Shown: one piece after another, positions 8,359 to 16,250 of the stretch
Layout: every line of letters starts with the position of its first letter
Numbering within the stretch: the first letter of the stretch is position 1
Source of the DNA: UBA4951 sp963616935
Lineage (GTDB): Bacteria; Bacillota_I; Bacilli_A; RFN20; CAG-826
Direction: 5' to 3'
Assembly (NCBI GenBank): GCA_963616935.1
Contig: CAVEMS010000012.1
Location: 1-26,289 of the forward strand
DNA length: 26,289 bases
Notes under the pieces: model-generated
The model's input: the letters and a program-made list of their open reading frames with translations, nothing else
What the model was told of the DNA's origin: nothing
Database searches by the model: none
Translations under genes and position numbers: made by a program

Positions 8359-9708
8359 TCAATCGGCTTCTTTAAGGTCCTTTTCTCCTAATTTCCTTGT
8401 GTATATGACCATCATTATGACAACGTAAATCGCCACGATCGCTTCCGATATCGGCATCGATAGCCATAAAGAATCGCCGCCGAAGATGGCTGGGAAAACA
8501 AATATCAAAGCGCCACTTAAAAGGAATCCTCGTAGTATCGACACGACGAAGGCCGTCCGAGGCTTAAGCAACGATTGGAAGTAATAGGTCGAAAAGACGT
8601 TAAACGGCAATAAGAAGAAACTTATCGCATATAGCCTTATGACCTTGCCTGACATCTCGAAAAGCCTCTCGCCATTCGAGATGAACAAAAGGACATAGAC
8701 ATTCGGGAAAGCCATCGAAAAGACTCCCCATAGCAACGAGATGATGCCTATCGAAATCAGTGAATATTTTAGGATTTTCTTGATTCTATCGTACTTTTTT
8801 GCCCCATAATTAATGCTGATTATCGGCTGAGCGGCTTGCCCAACCCCATAAGCGGAGCACTGGACGAAGGTGTTGACGTTAAGGATGACGCCATATATCG
8901 CCAAGGCATCCTCGCCCATAGACACATAGGCCATGATCTGCCTATTGAAGAAAATCGTGATGATGCCCATTGCGAAATCGACGAAGAAACTAGAGAAGCC
9001 ACTTCTTGTTATCTCCCAGCTTTTGACAAAGAAACGATCGGGCTTAGCCAAACGAAGTGTATTCTTCTTTCTAAGGAAATGCACGCACATGACGATGATT
9101 GTGATGACGCTGCCTATCGCCGTGGCAAGCCCTGCCCCGAATAAACCTAGATCAAAAAGAAAAACGAAGGAGAAATCGCCGATGATGTTAAACGCGCCTC
9201 CGCCGATAACCGCGATCATGGCTAGCGCCGGATCACCGTCGTTACGCAAAAACGCCGCAAGAAGCTGGTTTATCGCAAAAGAAGGCAAGACGAACATTAT
9301 CGGCTTAAGATATTCGTGACATAAAGGGAGCAAAGAGTCGGTTGCGCCGAAAAAGCGAAGAATATCGTCCATGAATATCGCAAGCATCACCGTCGATAAG
9401 ACGGCCAAAACCGCGATCAGGATAAGGGAAACCGTGAAATATGAATTCCTGTTTCTAGCATCTTCTTCCTTCCCTTTCAAAGCGCTAAAAATAACCGAGC
9501 CGCCGATGCCACCTAAGAGTCCGATGCTATATATCACATTCCAAATCGGGGCGATGACGGCCAAGGCCGCCGTGCCTTCGCTGCCGCCATATTGCCCAAC
9601 GGCAGCCATATCGACAAGCGAATAGACGCAGGCGATGATCGCTGAACCAAAGGATGGGAAAAGATAACGGAGAAAGAGTTTCTTCGTGTCCTCACGCAGC
9701 AAATCCAT
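8359..9708 (-). CDS. MATE-family multidrug/metabolite exporter
   Basis: Polytopic inner-membrane antiporter, 449 residues, the usual length of MATE proteins. About twelve hydrophobic segments can be counted. Early features fit the family: LFLRYLFPSFGSAIIACVYS, then VDMAAVGQYGG, then GGIGGSVIFSALKGK. The second half-repeat shows GVGQAAQPIISINYGAKKY, matching the conserved Q-P-I-x-G/N-Y-G-A motif. The ATG at 9708 is chosen because GGAGG lies seven bases upstream; the frame extends 12 codons further without a site. It is transcribed from its own promoter (9870-9841) with a long leader. Substrate unknown: members export cationic drugs, flavins or other metabolites using Na+ or H+. A Na+-coupled type would fit a cell with a Na+ pump, but that is only inference. 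Confidence 0.9.
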   Translation of the reverse strand: MDLLREDTKKLFLRYLFPSFGSAIIACVYSLVDMAAVGQYGGSEGTAALAVIAPIWNVIYSIGLLGGIGGSVIFSALKGKEEDARNRNSYFTVSLILIAVLAVLSTVMLAIFMDDILRFFGATDSLLPLCHEYLKPIMFVLPSFAINQLLAAFLRNDGDPALAMIAVIGGGAFNIIGDFSFVFLFDLGLFGAGLATAIGSVITIIVMCVHFLRKKNTLRLAKPDRFFVKSWEITRSGFSSFFVDFAMGIITIFFNRQIMAYVSMGEDALAIYGVILNVNTFVQCSAYGVGQAAQPIISINYGAKKYDRIKKILKYSLISIGIISLLWGVFSMAFPNVYVLLFISNGERLFEMSGKVIRLYAISFFLLPFNVFSTYYFQSLLKPRTAFVVSILRGFLLSGALIFVFPAIFGGDSLWLSMPISEAIVAIYVVIMMVIYTRKLGEKDLKEAD

Positions 9709-9840
9709 AAATAGGCCTCCACCAGAAACGCTGCCCAGCTTCATTCCTCGCCTTTCTTATACGTAAGAAGGCTCCCGAAGTTTTTAGCGGACATCTTTTC
9801 CGGTCAAAGAATACGTTCCTTAGGCCTCCGATGCGTGTGA
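9709..9840 (-). other. structured 5' leader of the MATE gene
   Basis: About 130 nt lie between the promoter and the start codon. The clearest structure is GCCTT-CTTA / TAAG-A-AAGGC (9772-9750), nine pairs with one bulged A and a CGTA loop. A smaller CCGG...CCG hairpin lies near 9803-9788. There is no T-run after the large hairpin, so it is not a simple terminator. It matches no riboswitch class that I can recognise with confidence. Confidence 0.4.
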
Positions 9841-9870
9841 TATTTAGCCACATCGAGGACACTGGGTCAA
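9841..9870 (-). promoter_or_regulatory. putative promoter of the MATE gene
   Basis: TTGACC (9870-9865), an 18-base spacer and TAAATA (9846-9841). A second TTGACC at 9807-9802 is followed by TAAAAA after only 15 bases and is less likely. Confidence 0.6.
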
Positions 9871-9873
9871 GCG

Positions 9874-9897
9874 AAAAAGAAAAGATTCCAACGGAAT
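9874..9897 (-). terminator. putative terminator of pflB-pflA
   Basis: ATTCC-GTT-GGAAT (9897-9885) followed by a pyrimidine tail CTTTTCTTTTT (9884-9874). The stem is short, five pairs, but it lies 25 bases after the pflA stop and before the next promoter. Confidence 0.5.
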
Positions 9898-9921
9898 GAA
9901 ACGTTCTTTTTCGACATGCCG

Positions 9922-10710
9922 TTAATCGTTAATATAAGCAGAAAAATAATTGCTATCCAAAAGGCGATTGGCCCTTTCGATTTCCTCTTTCGTAGGCGTT
10001 GGCACGTCCTTAAGGAAATACTCGCGATGCAACTCTTCGTATTTCGGTATCGCCAAGGAGTGATATGGCAAGACCTCCAAACGGCGAACGTTCTTATGGC
10101 TCTTCAAAAACGCTGAGCTCCGTTTTAACGTATCTTCCATATCCGTTAACCCCGGCACCAAGACATAACGCACCCAAATCGGAAAGCCCTTCTCATCCAA
10201 ATAGTCGTATAAAGCGAGGATATTCGCATTATCTAAGCCGGTTATCTTCTTATGTAGCGAAGGATCTAACGCCTTCAAATCGAGCAAAAAGAGATTGGAG
10301 ACTTTTAGGAGTTCATCGAATTTCCTTAGATATTCCTCGTCTTTTCGGAAAGCTATGCCACTCGTGTCGATAACATATCCCACGCCGTCGCGCTTAGCCA
10401 TCTTCCCGAGTTCTATCAGAAAATCGAGATGCGTCAAAGGCTCGCCGCCAGAGACGGTGATGCCGCCCTTCTTCCCCCAATAGCCTTTAAATCTTGTAAG
10501 TTTCTTATAGGCCTCGGAGGCGCTTAAAAGAGAGCCGCACTTCGGATCTTGCATCTCCGGATTATGGCAATACAAGCATCTAAGCGGGCAACCGCTTAAA
10601 AAGAGTATGCTTCTGACGCCCGGCCCATCGACTAGGCCGAAGCTTTCGATCTTGTTGCTATAGGCGAGCACTTCATTAGAGGCGTTCGTGGCAGGTTCTG
10701 GCGATGACAT
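9922..10710 (-). CDS. pflA: pyruvate formate-lyase activating enzyme (radical SAM)
   Basis: Installs the glycyl radical on PflB using S-adenosylmethionine and a 4Fe-4S cluster, only without oxygen. The 262-residue protein carries GCPLRCLYCHNP with Cys41, Cys45 and Cys48 (CxxxCxxC), the radical SAM cluster site. VSGGEPL follows as the SAM-binding GGE motif. The N-terminus SFGLVDGPGVRS is typical of the PflA family. It lies directly downstream of pflB and overlaps its end by about 35 bp. The start is uncertain. ATG 10710 has AAGGAA eleven bases upstream and is my choice; the frame is open to 10752, and a GTG a few codons further in (V14) is also possible because family similarity begins about there. 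Confidence 0.92.
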   Translation of the reverse strand: MSSPEPATNASNEVLAYSNKIESFGLVDGPGVRSILFLSGCPLRCLYCHNPEMQDPKCGSLLSASEAYKKLTRFKGYWGKKGGITVSGGEPLTHLDFLIELGKMAKRDGVGYVIDTSGIAFRKDEEYLRKFDELLKVSNLFLLDLKALDPSLHKKITGLDNANILALYDYLDEKGFPIWVRYVLVPGLTDMEDTLKRSSAFLKSHKNVRRLEVLPYHSLAIPKYEELHREYFLKDVPTPTKEEIERANRLLDSNYFSAYIND

Positions 10711-12919
10711 CGAGTTGTTGTTCCTTGGTAAGGTTAATGAACTTGACCGCATATCCGGAGACGCGGATGGTGAAGTTCGCGTATTCCGGTTTCTCCGGGT
10801 GATTCATGCAATCGATGAGTTTCTCTTTGCCGAAGACGTTGACGTTAAGGTGATGGGCGCCGCCGTCGAAATAGCCATCGAGAACGCTAACGAGATTATC
10901 GACACGCTCTTGCTCGCTATGGCCTAAGCAGTCGTTATTGATCGTCTGGGTGTTGGAAATGCCGTCAAGCGCGTATTCATACGGCAATTTCGCCAAGCTG
11001 TTTAACGAGGCCAATAAGCCGCTCTTTTCCGCTCCATAGCAAGGATTGGCGCCAGGAGAAAGAGGCTCGCCGGCTTTTCTGCCATCCGGCAATGCGCCGG
11101 TGGCTTTTCCATAGACGACGTTGGAAGTGATCGTGAGGATTGAGGTCGTCGGCTTGCCATTGCGGTAGGTCTTGCGGCTTGCGACCATATCCATGAAGGT
11201 CTTCAAAAGATTGACGGCTATCGAATCGGCCCTGTCGTCGTCGTTGCCATAACGTGGGAAGTCGCCTTCGATCTCGAAATCGACGGCAATGCCTTTTTCG
11301 TTACGGATCGGCTTCACTTTCGCATACTTGATGGCGCTAAGGCTATCGACAACGTGGCTGAAACCGGCGATACCGGTTGCAAAGCTTCTTTCCGGACGTG
11401 AATCGATAAGGGCCATCTGCGCGGCTTCGTAATAATATTTGTCGTGCATATAGTGGATGATGTTGAGGGCTTTAACATAGACTTTGGCAAGCCACTTCAT
11501 CATATCCTTGTATCTCGCCAAAACGTCGTCGTAATCGAGATATTCGCCAGTGCATGGGCGATAGGCCGGACCCACTTGCTCGCCGGTTTTCTCATCGACG
11601 CCGCCGTTGATCGCGTATAGTAAGCACTTCGCCAAATTGGCACGAGCGCCGAAGAATTGGTACTCTTTGCCGGTCTCCGTCGCGCTGACGCAGCAGCAGA
11701 TGCTGTAATCGTCTTTCCAAACTGAGCGCATGACGTCGTCGTTTTCGTATTGAATGGAGCTCGTAAGAATCGAAATATGGGCGGCGTATTTCTTAAAGCC
11801 TTCTGGAAGGCTCGAGCTATAAAGAACCGTGAGGTTTGGCTCTGGGCTTGGGCCCATATTCTCTAAGGTATGGAGGAAACGGAAATCGTTCTTCGTGACC
11901 ATTGCTCTGCCATCGAGCCCAACGCCTCCGACTTCGAGGGTAGCCCAAACAGGATCGCCGCTGAAGAGTTGGTTATAACTTGGGATTCTGGCGAACTTGA
12001 CCATGCGGAATTTCAAGACGATCTGATCGACGAGCTCTTGGGCTTCTTTCTCGGTCAAGATGCCTTTTTCCATATCGCGTTCGATATAGATATCAAGGAA
12101 AGTGCTGATACGTCCGACGGACATCGCGGCGCCGTTTTGCGTTTTGATGGCGGCCAAATACCCGAAATAGAGCCATTGGAAGGCTTCTTTAGCGTCTTTG
12201 GCGGGATTAGAGATATCGAAGCCATAGCTAAGGGCCATCGCTTTCATCTCTTTGAGGGCTTTGACTTGCATCGCGATCTCTTCGCGGTCGCGGACAATAT
12301 CCTCGCCCATCCAGCCATCGTCCATATTGGCATAGTCTTCTTGTTTCTTTTCGATTAGATAATCGATGCCGTATAGAGCAATTCTACGGTAGTCGCCGAC
12401 GATGCGGCCACGGCCATAGGTATCTGGAAGACCGGTGATGATCTTGTTATGACGGCAATGATGGATATCCGGCGTATAGGCGTCGAAAACCCCGTCATTA
12501 TGGGTCTTATGGTATTGGGTGAAGATCTTATGGAGTTCCGGATTCGGGGTATATCCATAGGTTTTTAGGCTCTCTTCGGCCATGCGGATGCCGCCATAGG
12601 GCATGAAAGCGCGCTTAAGAGGCTTATCGGTTTGAAGTCCAACCACCACTTCGTTCTCTTTGTCTAGGTAGCCTGGGCCATAGGCGGTAAGACCGCTTAC
12701 GACGTCGGTCTCCATATCGAGGACGCCGCCTTTTTCCCTTTCTTCCTTTTGAAGGGCTTGTAGCTCATCCCAAAGCTTGTTCGTGCGGTCGGATGGCCCC
12801 TCTAAAAAGGATTCGTCACCGGCATACGGCTTATAGTTATTGACGATGAAGTCACGGACATCGATGTCCTTTTTCCACTTATTTCCTTTGAATGAATCGT
12901 AGTAATCGAATCTAGACAT
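10676..12919 (-). CDS. pflB: pyruvate formate-lyase (formate acetyltransferase)
   Basis: Glycyl radical enzyme converting pyruvate and CoA to formate and acetyl-CoA, the central step of anaerobic mixed-acid fermentation. The 747 residues are normal length. The active-site cysteine pair is in SICCCVSATETGK (C409-C410, preceded by a third Cys), followed by QFFGARANLAK. The glycyl radical loop RVSGYAVKF places the radical at G722. The remaining length matches the PFL domain throughout, with no internal break. AGGAG lies nine bases upstream of ATG 12919 and a TATAAT box is at 12953-12948. pflA follows with a small overlap. The neighbouring oxaloacetate decarboxylase and serine dehydratase genes both yield pyruvate, its substrate. 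Confidence 0.97.
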   Translation of the reverse strand: MSRFDYYDSFKGNKWKKDIDVRDFIVNNYKPYAGDESFLEGPSDRTNKLWDELQALQKEEREKGGVLDMETDVVSGLTAYGPGYLDKENEVVVGLQTDKPLKRAFMPYGGIRMAEESLKTYGYTPNPELHKIFTQYHKTHNDGVFDAYTPDIHHCRHNKIITGLPDTYGRGRIVGDYRRIALYGIDYLIEKKQEDYANMDDGWMGEDIVRDREEIAMQVKALKEMKAMALSYGFDISNPAKDAKEAFQWLYFGYLAAIKTQNGAAMSVGRISTFLDIYIERDMEKGILTEKEAQELVDQIVLKFRMVKFARIPSYNQLFSGDPVWATLEVGGVGLDGRAMVTKNDFRFLHTLENMGPSPEPNLTVLYSSSLPEGFKKYAAHISILTSSIQYENDDVMRSVWKDDYSICCCVSATETGKEYQFFGARANLAKCLLYAINGGVDEKTGEQVGPAYRPCTGEYLDYDDVLARYKDMMKWLAKVYVKALNIIHYMHDKYYYEAAQMALIDSRPERSFATGIAGFSHVVDSLSAIKYAKVKPIRNEKGIAVDFEIEGDFPRYGNDDDRADSIAVNLLKTFMDMVASRKTYRNGKPTTSILTITSNVVYGKATGALPDGRKAGEPLSPGANPCYGAEKSGLLASLNSLAKLPYEYALDGISNTQTINNDCLGHSEQERVDNLVSVLDGYFDGGAHHLNVNVFGKEKLIDCMNHPEKPEYANFTIRVSGYAVKFINLTKEQQLDVIARTCHERL

Positions 12920-12947
12920 GTTCTCACTCCTTATTTTTTACGCCCAA

Positions 12948-12979
12948 ATTATACTAACAATTGTTCGAAACCTCTTCAA
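12948..12979 (-). promoter_or_regulatory. putative pflB promoter
   Basis: A perfect TATAAT lies at 12953-12948, predicting a short leader of about 21 nt that includes AGGAG. The best -35-like box, TTGAAG (12979-12974), is 20 bases away, too far for an unaided promoter, so an activator is possible. Confidence 0.5.
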
Positions 12980-13026
12980 AAACGCTCAAATTTCGAACGG
13001 CGTATTTTTAATATTTATTAAAAAAG

Positions 13027-13050
13027 TTAGTTATAATCGAATTAGTTATA
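13027..13050. repeat. 9-bp direct repeat upstream of pflB
   Basis: TTAGTTATA occurs at 13027-13035 and again at 13042-13050 (plus-strand reading), 15 bases apart. It lies 75-100 bp upstream of the pflB -10 box, in the gap between pflB and the small unknown gene. It could be a regulator site; AT-richness makes chance possible. Confidence 0.35.
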
Positions 13051-13088
13051 CGACGCTAACGGAAAGTGAAAGCGGTTTCGCTTTTCGC

Positions 13089-13658
13089 TTAGCGCCTTCT
13101 AGAAAGGTAAAGAACGACCCAGCGTTTTCCTTCTTTCCCCTCTTCGCCAAAGAGCCTAAGGGTCAAGAAATAGCGGCCTTCAATCCCCGAGAAATATAGT
13201 TTCGAGATCGCCGTGATATAGGCGAAGCTCCTCGCTTCCTTGGCGTTATAGTCAAGCAAGGCGTCGGTCACATGGAAGAGCGCTTTCGCATCGCCTTCCA
13301 ATGTGTATCCGTAATTCCAATCGCCTTTTAGCGGCAAGATATAACGGACGCCGTGTTCGACTTTGATGATCTTGATCTCGCCCATCGTGAGATTGCCTAA
13401 GAAGGCGAATTCCTTATCGCCATAGGCGCTCACTTTCTCTGAGAGAGCGATGTACCTTTCTTGCTCTGGGTAATAGAGATAGACGCCATCTGGAAGGGGG
13501 AGTTCCTCCTCTTTTCTGATTTTGACGACTTTCCGAATGCTTTTATCGCGGAGCACCGGGATTCTCTTGGTCACCTTTTTCTCCGTCTCTTGGTAGGATA
13601 TCTGATCGTTGTTCTCTTTTTCCGATCCGCCTATTTGCATTTCTTTCGCATCGGCCAT
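13089..13658 (-). CDS. hypothetical protein with charged N-terminal tail
   Basis: I do not recognise this 189-residue protein. Residues 1-60 are very rich in Lys, Glu and Gln and probably disordered. From about 60 on (PDGVYLYYPEQERYIALSEK) it looks like a compact, mostly beta domain of about 130 residues with many aromatic residues, ending in a basic RRR. There is no signal peptide or membrane segment, so it should be cytoplasmic. ATG 13658 is preferred over the upstream ATG 13673 because GGAGG lies eight bases before it; the upstream ATG overlaps that site. The gene stands alone, divergent from bioY. Codon use is like its neighbours. Confidence 0.7.
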   Translation of the reverse strand: MADAKEMQIGGSEKENNDQISYQETEKKVTKRIPVLRDKSIRKVVKIRKEEELPLPDGVYLYYPEQERYIALSEKVSAYGDKEFAFLGNLTMGEIKIIKVEHGVRYILPLKGDWNYGYTLEGDAKALFHVTDALLDYNAKEARSFAYITAISKLYFSGIEGRYFLTLRLFGEEGKEGKRWVVLYLSRRR

Positions 13659-13694
13659 TTTTCCTTCCTCCATTTATGCGAGTGTAGTTTAATT

Positions 13695-13711
13695 CAAAAA
13701 GGCTCTTTTTG
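13695..13711. repeat. 7-bp inverted repeat between the unknown gene and bioY
   Basis: CAAAAAG-GCT-CTTTTTG, perfect arms of seven bases in the 129-bp divergent spacer (13659-13787). It might be an operator or simply AT-rich symmetry. Confidence 0.25.
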
Positions 13712-13773
13712 CATTATTTATAGCGCTTTCAAGAACGAAAAATCCTCTTTTTTCATTTCGAAGGCGGCTTTTT

Positions 13774-13781
13774 GCTAAAAT
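13774..13781 (+). promoter_or_regulatory. putative extended -10 of bioY, leaderless
   Basis: TG-C-TAAAAT (13773-13781 region) forms an extended -10 box. Counting seven bases from its end gives 13788, exactly the A of the bioY ATG. No Shine-Dalgarno precedes that ATG. Confidence 0.45.
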
Positions 13782-13787
13782 CTTGCC

Positions 13788-14345
13788 ATGGTTAACGAAA
13801 AGAAGGCGACTAAAAATTCGAATATCGTAAGGACGATGGCACTTATCGCCATCTTCACCGCCGTGATGTCCGTTTTGTCGCCCCTTTCCATTCCCCTTGA
13901 GCCCGTATCCATCACCTTGGCTACCCTCGCTTTATACGTGATCGGGGCTTTGTTGCCTTTCCCCGTCTCCATTTTCCCTATACTTATTTATTTATGTTTA
14001 GGCTTTGCGGGCCTACCGATATTCTCAAAATTCCAAGGCGGCCCCCAGGTTATTCTCGGTCCGACTGGCGGCTTCCTAATCGGCTATCTCCCTTGCGTCG
14101 CCATCGAATCCCTTTTGATTTCCTTCTTCCCAAATAAGAAATGGATGTATCCTTTGGCGATGCTTTTAGGAACCGTCTTCCTATATACGATTGGGCTATT
14201 ATGGATTGTCTTCTATGGTGGATACGCCTGGAAAAGCGCCTGGTCGCTATGCGTTTTGCCCTTTCTCCCTGGCGACTTCGCCAAAATCATCGTGTCGACG
14301 ATCGTTGGCATCAGACTAAGGCCATTAGTGGCTAAGAAAAGCTGA
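13788..14345 (+). CDS. bioY: biotin transporter substrate-binding membrane protein BioY
   Basis: The S component of an ECF-type biotin importer, working alone or with shared EcfA/T units encoded elsewhere. The 185-residue protein has about six hydrophobic segments. The family signature is GLPIFSKFQGGPQVILGPTG followed by GFLIGYLP (residues 75-102), together with LATLALYVIGALLPFP near 45-58. The ATG at 13788 has no ribosome binding site and a -10-like box immediately upstream, so translation may be leaderless. It lies upstream of the biotin-dependent decarboxylase genes, with a 181-bp gap to oadA. The obvious role is to supply biotin for the carrier protein of that operon, and no biotin synthesis gene is seen here. 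Confidence 0.92.
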   Translation: MVNEKKATKNSNIVRTMALIAIFTAVMSVLSPLSIPLEPVSITLATLALYVIGALLPFPVSIFPILIYLCLGFAGLPIFSKFQGGPQVILGPTGGFLIGYLPCVAIESLLISFFPNKKWMYPLAMLLGTVFLYTIGLLWIVFYGGYAWKSAWSLCVLPFLPGDFAKIIVSTIVGIRLRPLVAKKS

Positions 14346-14526
14346 AGTTTTTCTCCTAGAAAACGGCATATCGGTAATCTATTTTTTTACTTTTTATCGT
14401 TTTTCGCCTTAAATATCCGTTATTTATATCATCGTTGGACTAGGCTCCTACAAAATTATCTCAAAATGAGATACAATGGTTCTGATTTCGGTTATTTTTT
14501 ACCGGAAGGGCTCAAAGGAGAGAAAA
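14346..14526 (+). other. spacer between bioY and oadA with promoter
   Basis: The 181-bp AT-rich spacer holds a weak TTTTC/GAAAA hairpin just after bioY, a TTGGAC at 14435-14440, the palindrome and TACAAT box described separately, and the oadA ribosome site AAGGAG at 14515-14520. No strong terminator was found, so some readthrough from bioY is possible. Confidence 0.5.
14457..14477 (+). promoter_or_regulatory. oadA -10 box overlapped by a 17-bp palindrome
   Basis: TATCTCA-AAA-TGAGATA (14457-14473) is a perfect inverted repeat with seven-base arms. Its right edge overlaps TACAAT (14472-14477), the best -10 box for the oad operon, with a start expected near 14484. The geometry is that of a repressor operator. 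No clear -35 box is seen at 16-18 bases. Confidence 0.5.
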
Positions 14527-15894
14527 ATGGGAGTCAAAATCGTCGATACGGCACTTCGCGACGGCTCGCAATCGCTTCTCGCCACCCGTTTGACAACCGA
14601 GGAAATCCTCCGCGTCGCCTCCACTATGGACGAAGCGGGGTATTACGCCCTCGAAGTCTGGGGTGGAGCGACTTTCGATTCATGCCTCCGCTTCTTGGAT
14701 GAGGATCCTTGGGAAAGACTTCGCGCCATCCGCAAGGCTTGCCCAAAGACCAAATTACAAATGCTATTCCGAGGCCAAAACATCCTCGGCTACCACCACT
14801 ATCCAGACGACATCGTCGAGAAATTCGTCGAGAAGTCGATCGAAAACGGAATCGACATCATCCGCGTCTTTGACGCCCTTAATGACGTCCGTAACCTCAA
14901 GAGCGCAGTCGATGCCTGCAAAAAATACCATGGGCACTGCCAAATCGCGTTGTCTTACACAACTAGCCCCGTCCATACCGTCTCTTACTACGTGGAACTC
15001 GCCAAAGAAGTCGAGAAGATGGGAGCCGATAGCCTTTGCATCAAAGACATGGCCGGCGTGCTTTTGCCAGAGGATGCGTACCAATTGATAAAGCAGCTTA
15101 AGGAAGGCACCTCCCTTCCAATCGAGCTACATAGCCATTGCACGGGTGGCGTTTGCCAACTTACCTACCGCCGCGCCATCGAAGCGGGCGTCGATATCAT
15201 CGATTGCGCCCTTTCGCCTTTATCTGGCGGCACCTCGCAACCGGCGACGGAAGCCTTCAACTACGCTTTGAAGGGAACGGAATACGATCCTTGCCTCAAA
15301 CAAGAGAAGCTAGACGAGGCGGCATCCGTTTTGTCTGGAATAAGAGACAAATACCTCAAAAAAGGAACCCTCAAGCCGAAAGCGCTTTGCGTCAATCCCG
15401 GCATCTTGAAATACCAAGTCCCTGGCGGCATGCTTTCGAACCTCATGAGCCAGCTTGAGAAACAAGGGGCGATGGATAAATACGAAGAGGTTCTTAAAGA
15501 AGTCCCGAACGTCCGTAAAGACCTTGGGTATCCGCCACTTGTCACCCCTCTTTCGCAGATGGTCGGCACCCAAGCCGTGATGAACGTCATCACTGGGGAA
15601 CGTTATAAGATGGTGCCTAAGGAGATCAAGGACTATCTCCATGGCTTATATGGCAAAGCTCCTAGCGCCGTAAATGAAGAGATCAAGAAGAAAATCATCG
15701 GCGATGACGAGGTCATAACCTATCGCCCAGCCGATAAACTCGCACCGGAATTTGCGGCCTTGAAGAAGAAATACAAGAAGATAGCCAAATGCGACGAAGA
15801 CATACTTTCGATCGCTTTGTTCGAAGACGTCGCCATTTCCTTCTTAAAGAAGAAATATGGCTTGGAGGCGGAGACTTTCTCCGTTAGTCTATGA
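14527..15894 (+). CDS. oadA: oxaloacetate decarboxylase alpha subunit (carboxyltransferase)
   Basis: Transfers the carboxyl group of oxaloacetate to protein-bound biotin, leaving pyruvate. The 455-residue protein has the HMGL-like TIM barrel of the PYC/OADA group: DTALRDGSQS (7-16), GATFD (47-51), FRGQN (81-85), CIKDMAG with K173, and the metal ligands H202 and H204 in LHSHCTGG. The C-terminal domain of pyruvate carboxylase/OadA follows. There is no biotin domain at the end; the carrier is a separate gene. ATG 14527 is chosen because of AAGGAG six bases upstream; the frame opens earlier at 14476 inside the promoter. Its TGA overlaps the next ATG (ATGA), so the subunits are translationally coupled. 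Related splits are known in enterococcal citrate clusters. Confidence 0.95.
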   Translation: MGVKIVDTALRDGSQSLLATRLTTEEILRVASTMDEAGYYALEVWGGATFDSCLRFLDEDPWERLRAIRKACPKTKLQMLFRGQNILGYHHYPDDIVEKFVEKSIENGIDIIRVFDALNDVRNLKSAVDACKKYHGHCQIALSYTTSPVHTVSYYVELAKEVEKMGADSLCIKDMAGVLLPEDAYQLIKQLKEGTSLPIELHSHCTGGVCQLTYRRAIEAGVDIIDCALSPLSGGTSQPATEAFNYALKGTEYDPCLKQEKLDEAASVLSGIRDKYLKKGTLKPKALCVNPGILKYQVPGGMLSNLMSQLEKQGAMDKYEEVLKEVPNVRKDLGYPPLVTPLSQMVGTQAVMNVITGERYKMVPKEIKDYLHGLYGKAPSAVNEEIKKKIIGDDEVITYRPADKLAPEFAALKKKYKKIAKCDEDILSIALFEDVAISFLKKKYGLEAETFSVSL

Positions 15895-16250
15895 CGATAA
15901 CGGCTTCGAGCGTCGTTAGTGAGAGCACTTCAGTCGCGGAATCCGTCTCTAGTGACGGAACGAAGGCGGCGATGTGGGAGATAGGTGGATTCTTGGATGC
16001 CTTATGGCTTTCGCTTTTATGCATCCTTATGGTTTTCGCCGTCCTTATCATCATCACTTTGATCATGGATCTTCTTAACCGCATCCGTGCCCTCGATGTG
16101 AAGGAAATCGTCACGATGAAAAACGGCGATAAATTAGACGAGGACGCGATGGCCGCCGTTTTAGTGGCCTCCATCGATTTCCGCAAAGAAACCAAAGACG
16201 ATTTCAAAGTCATCAGCTGCAAAGAGATAAAAGAGGAGAAAAAGCAATGA
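15891..16250 (+). CDS. OadG/OadH-like small membrane subunit
   Basis: A 119-residue protein with a Ser/Thr-rich N-terminal segment, one membrane helix at about 37-61 and a charged cytoplasmic tail ending in KEEKKQ. Size, topology and position between the alpha subunit and the biotin carrier fit the gamma-type subunit that holds the decarboxylase complex to the membrane. Sequence motifs alone would not identify it, because this subunit is poorly conserved. It starts within the oadA stop (ATGA) and its own TGA overlaps the start of the carrier gene in the same way. The sequence KEIVTMKNGDKLDEDAMAAV in the tail resembles the cytoplasmic part of OadG-type proteins in Bacillota. Function is therefore given by context. 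Confidence 0.7.
   Translation: MTITASSVVSESTSVAESVSSDGTKAAMWEIGGFLDALWLSLLCILMVFAVLIIITLIMDLLNRIRALDVKEIVTMKNGDKLDEDAMAAVLVASIDFRKETKDDFKVISCKEIKEEKKQ

Noticed and set aside
11870..12358. 162-codon plus-strand frame inside pflB
   Set aside because: Complete antisense shadow of a well conserved gene; no promoter, ribosome site or family.
14527..15894. Pyruvate carboxylase fragment
   Set aside because: There is no biotin carboxylase part nearby, and the gene is followed by an OadG-like subunit, a free carrier and OadB, which define a decarboxylase.
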